Below are positions 62,405 through 64,000 of a stretch of DNA of 64,000 nt, one piece after another. The stretch's first letter is position 1. Each line of letters opens with the position of its first letter. Position numbers and translations under genes: made by a program. The notes under the pieces were generated by a model. That model made no database searches, was not told the origin of the DNA, and saw only the letters and a list, made by a program, of their open reading frames with translations. The DNA comes from VRUE01 sp963817945 (lineage in GTDB: Bacteria; Actinomycetota; Thermoleophilia; Solirubrobacterales; 70-9): positions 310,001 to 374,000 of the forward strand of contig CAWFQH010000001.1 in assembly GCA_963817945.1 (NCBI GenBank), written 5' to 3'.

Positions 62405-63298
62405 ATGCCGCTGAGCCGAACGGCGACGCCGCGCGATGATTCGCTCATCGCCGATCAGCCCACCTCTCGCCTGCTCCTCGCCTGCCCCGACCGGCCGGGC
62501 CTGATCGCCGCCGTCAGCGGCTTCCTGGCCGACGCCGGCCGCAACATCGTCGACGCCGACCAACACTCCAGCGACGAGGGCCGCTTCTTCATGCGGATGG
62601 TCTTCGACCCCGCCCCCGGGGGCGAACGGGAGGCGCTCTACCGCGACTTCGAAGAGAAGATTGCCGGGCCGTTGCAGGCGGACCATCGCTTTGCCGAGTC
62701 GAGCGAGCGCAAGCGGATCGCGGTGATGGTCTCGCGTGAAGACCACTGCCTCTCCGACCTACTCTGGCGCTGGCGCAGCGGCGAGCTGCACGCCGACGTG
62801 GTCGCGGTCGTCTCCAACCATCCCGACCACGCCGAACAGGTGGAATCGCTCGGCCTCCCCTACCACCACGTGCCGGTCGAGCGCAGCGACAGGGAGGCGG
62901 CCGAGCGGCGGATCCTCGAGCTGATCGGGGGCGGGATCGACCTGCTCGTCCTCGCCCGCTACATGCAGATCCTCTCCAGCGGCTTCTTGCGCGACCTCGG
63001 TGCGCCGGCGATCAACATCCACCACAGCTTCCTGCCCGCCTTCGTCGGCGCCGACCCCTACGCCCGCGCCCACGAGCGTGGCGTCAAGCTGATCGGGGCC
63101 ACCGCCCACTACGTCACCGAGAAGCTCGACGCCGGGCCGATCATCGACCAGGACGTGACCCGGGTCACTCACCGCGACGAGATCGGCGACCTGGTGCGGA
63201 TCGGGCGCGACATCGAGCGGCTCGTCCTCGCCCGCGCGGTCAAGGCCCACCTCGACGACCGGGTCTTGCTAGACGGCGACCGCACCATCGTCTTCTAA
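62405..63298 (+). CDS. purU: Formyltetrahydrofolate deformylase
   Basis: Hydrolyses 10-formyl-THF to formate for purine synthesis and one-carbon balance. 297 residues: an N-terminal ACT domain (about 20-100, LLLACPDRPGLIAAVSGFL) and a formyltransferase-like domain with VVSNHPDHAE, VLARYMQILS, the catalytic cluster INIHHSFLP and LDAGPIIDQD. The length matches the family. Ends inside the left arm of element D. Confidence 0.96.
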   Translation: MPLSRTATPRDDSLIADQPTSRLLLACPDRPGLIAAVSGFLADAGRNIVDADQHSSDEGRFFMRMVFDPAPGGEREALYRDFEEKIAGPLQADHRFAESSERKRIAVMVSREDHCLSDLLWRWRSGELHADVVAVVSNHPDHAEQVESLGLPYHHVPVERSDREAAERRILELIGGGIDLLVLARYMQILSSGFLRDLGAPAINIHHSFLPAFVGADPYARAHERGVKLIGATAHYVTEKLDAGPIIDQDVTRVTHRDEIGDLVRIGRDIERLVLARAVKAHLDDRVLLDGDRTIVF

Positions 63299-63398
63299 TA
63301 GCCCCCGCAGACACCGCCATGCGGCGTCCTCGGTCGCTCGCGTGCGGAGCACGCCACGCTCCCTGCGTCCTTGCCTGGCAGTGCCTGCGGGGGCTATT
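63297..63398. repeat. Nested inverted-repeat element D after purU
   Basis: 14-base perfect arms (63297-63310 and 63385-63398), the left one covering the purU stop. On the minus strand the core is GGCAAGGACGCAGGG, 27 bases, then CCGAGGACGCCGCATG. It is nearly identical to element C although the outer arms are unrelated. Likely a terminator as well. Confidence 0.88.
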
Positions 63399-63412
63399 TG
63401 GCTGTATAGCCA
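63399..63412. promoter_or_regulatory. Small palindrome before the P450 gene
   Basis: TGGCT-GTAT-AGCCA, 14 bases before the ATG. Possible operator for a dimeric regulator, or part of the 5' end. Confidence 0.35.
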
Positions 63413-63426
63413 GTTATCTTTCAGCT

Positions 63427-64000
63427 ATGGAGCAGGCAACGCTCTCGCCGCCGGCTGCAACCGCTCCGTCTTCGGATCGGTTGCCGGGATCCCGCTTGCC
63501 GGCTCTGGCCCAGGCCGTCCGCTACGCCCGCGACCCGCTTGGCTTCTTGATCGGCCTGCAGCGGCGCTACGGCGACGTCTTCGCCGTCTCCTTTCCCTAC
63601 TTTGGCCGCATCGTCTACGTCGCCAACCCCGAGCTGGTGAAAGCCGTCTTCACCGGCTCGGCCGCCCAATTCCACGCTGGCGAGGCCAACGCGACTGTGC
63701 TGGAGCCGGCGCTGGGGCCGAACTCCGTGCTCACGCTCGACGACGAGCCGCACATGCGACAGCGCAAGCTGCTGCTGCCACCTTTCCACGGCGAGCGGAT
63801 CCACCGCTACGGCGAGCTGATTCGTGAGGCGACGCTGGCGGAGATGGAGAGCTGGCCGGTGGGCGAGCCGTTCGCGCTGCGCCCGCACACGCAGCGGATC
63901 ACGCTGGCCGTGATCATGCGAGCAGTCTTCGGGGTCCACGACGAGGAGCGGCTGGTCCGCTTCGGGCGCCTGATCGAGACCTTCGCCGGGCGGGTCAACG
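63427..64000 (+). CDS. Cytochrome P450, N-terminal part cut by window edge
   Basis: 191 residues visible. No membrane anchor; LPGSRLPALAQAVRYARDPLGFL starts the fold, then QRRYGDVFAVSFP and the helix C motif DDEPHMRQRKLLLPPFHG, which contacts the heme propionate. The heme-binding Cys and the oxygen-binding Thr lie outside the window. Probably uses separate ferredoxin partners, as do other soluble bacterial P450s. The ATG at 63427 is the first clear start after element D. Confidence 0.9.
   Translation, partial: MEQATLSPPAATAPSSDRLPGSRLPALAQAVRYARDPLGFLIGLQRRYGDVFAVSFPYFGRIVYVANPELVKAVFTGSAAQFHAGEANATVLEPALGPNSVLTLDDEPHMRQRKLLLPPFHGERIHRYGELIREATLAEMESWPVGEPFALRPHTQRITLAVIMRAVFGVHDEERLVRFGRLIETFAGRVN

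Overview
This window is a very GC-rich, densely packed bacterial chromosome segment. It is most likely from an actinobacterium of the Thermoleophilia (Solirubrobacter/Conexibacter-like). The basis is the uvrC-rapZ...gap-pgk-tpiA gene order, the many lipoproteins and secreted beta-propeller proteins, the Ser/Thr kinase, the Rpf-like protein and a type of C-terminal beta-sandwich known from that class. The taxonomic call is an inference. Three probable frameshifts (one in an ABC ATPase, two in a propeller gene) could be real decay or assembly indels.

Layout. 1-5.8 kb: partial argS, a metallophosphoesterase, a charged lipoprotein coupled to a PknB-type kinase, a membrane protein and tgt. 5.8-15.5 kb: a glycolytic cluster (gap, pgk, tpiA, gpmI) downstream of uvrC-rapZ, with an ABC exporter and a VOC protein where yvcK-whiA are usually found. 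15.6-22.6 kb: three tandem cupredoxin lipoproteins, enoyl-CoA hydratase, MaoC, an F420-type reductase, a small Tad-like cluster with a TadG-VanY-SLT fusion, and two small membrane proteins. 22.6-37.6 kb: a phosphate/polyphosphate island (pit, DUF47, ppk1, PHP-GT4 fusion, two CHAD proteins, ppx, phoU-pstBACS, an OmpR/PhoB-like regulator, uppP) with recognisable 11-bp-repeat Pho-type boxes.

38-60.7 kb: a second, poorly described locus. A translationally coupled pstS2-C2-A2-B2 operon continues into a lipoprotein, two zinc-ribbon proteins and a DUF5666-like protein. A receiver-less PhoB-type winged-helix protein is divergent to it. Behind it lies a minus-strand block of two propellers, a second PstS-like protein, a divergent FtsH, a frameshifted propeller, a ~1500-residue surface protein with a degenerate phosphoesterase-like domain, and a small FGE/lectin-like protein. 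Pho-box-like 11-bp repeats precede the first propeller and the PstS-like gene, so I infer that the block belongs to the phosphate-starvation response. 60.8-64 kb: an HD-domain protein, an Rpf/transglycosylase-like protein, purU and a partial cytochrome P450.

Throughout, intergenic gaps hold long inverted repeats. Four share a bipartite core (CAAGRACGCAGGG - 27 to 29 nt - CCGAGGACGC) but have outer arms unique to each site. This looks like an undescribed intergenic repeat family and is one of the two most interesting signals here. The other is the Pho-linked surface locus.
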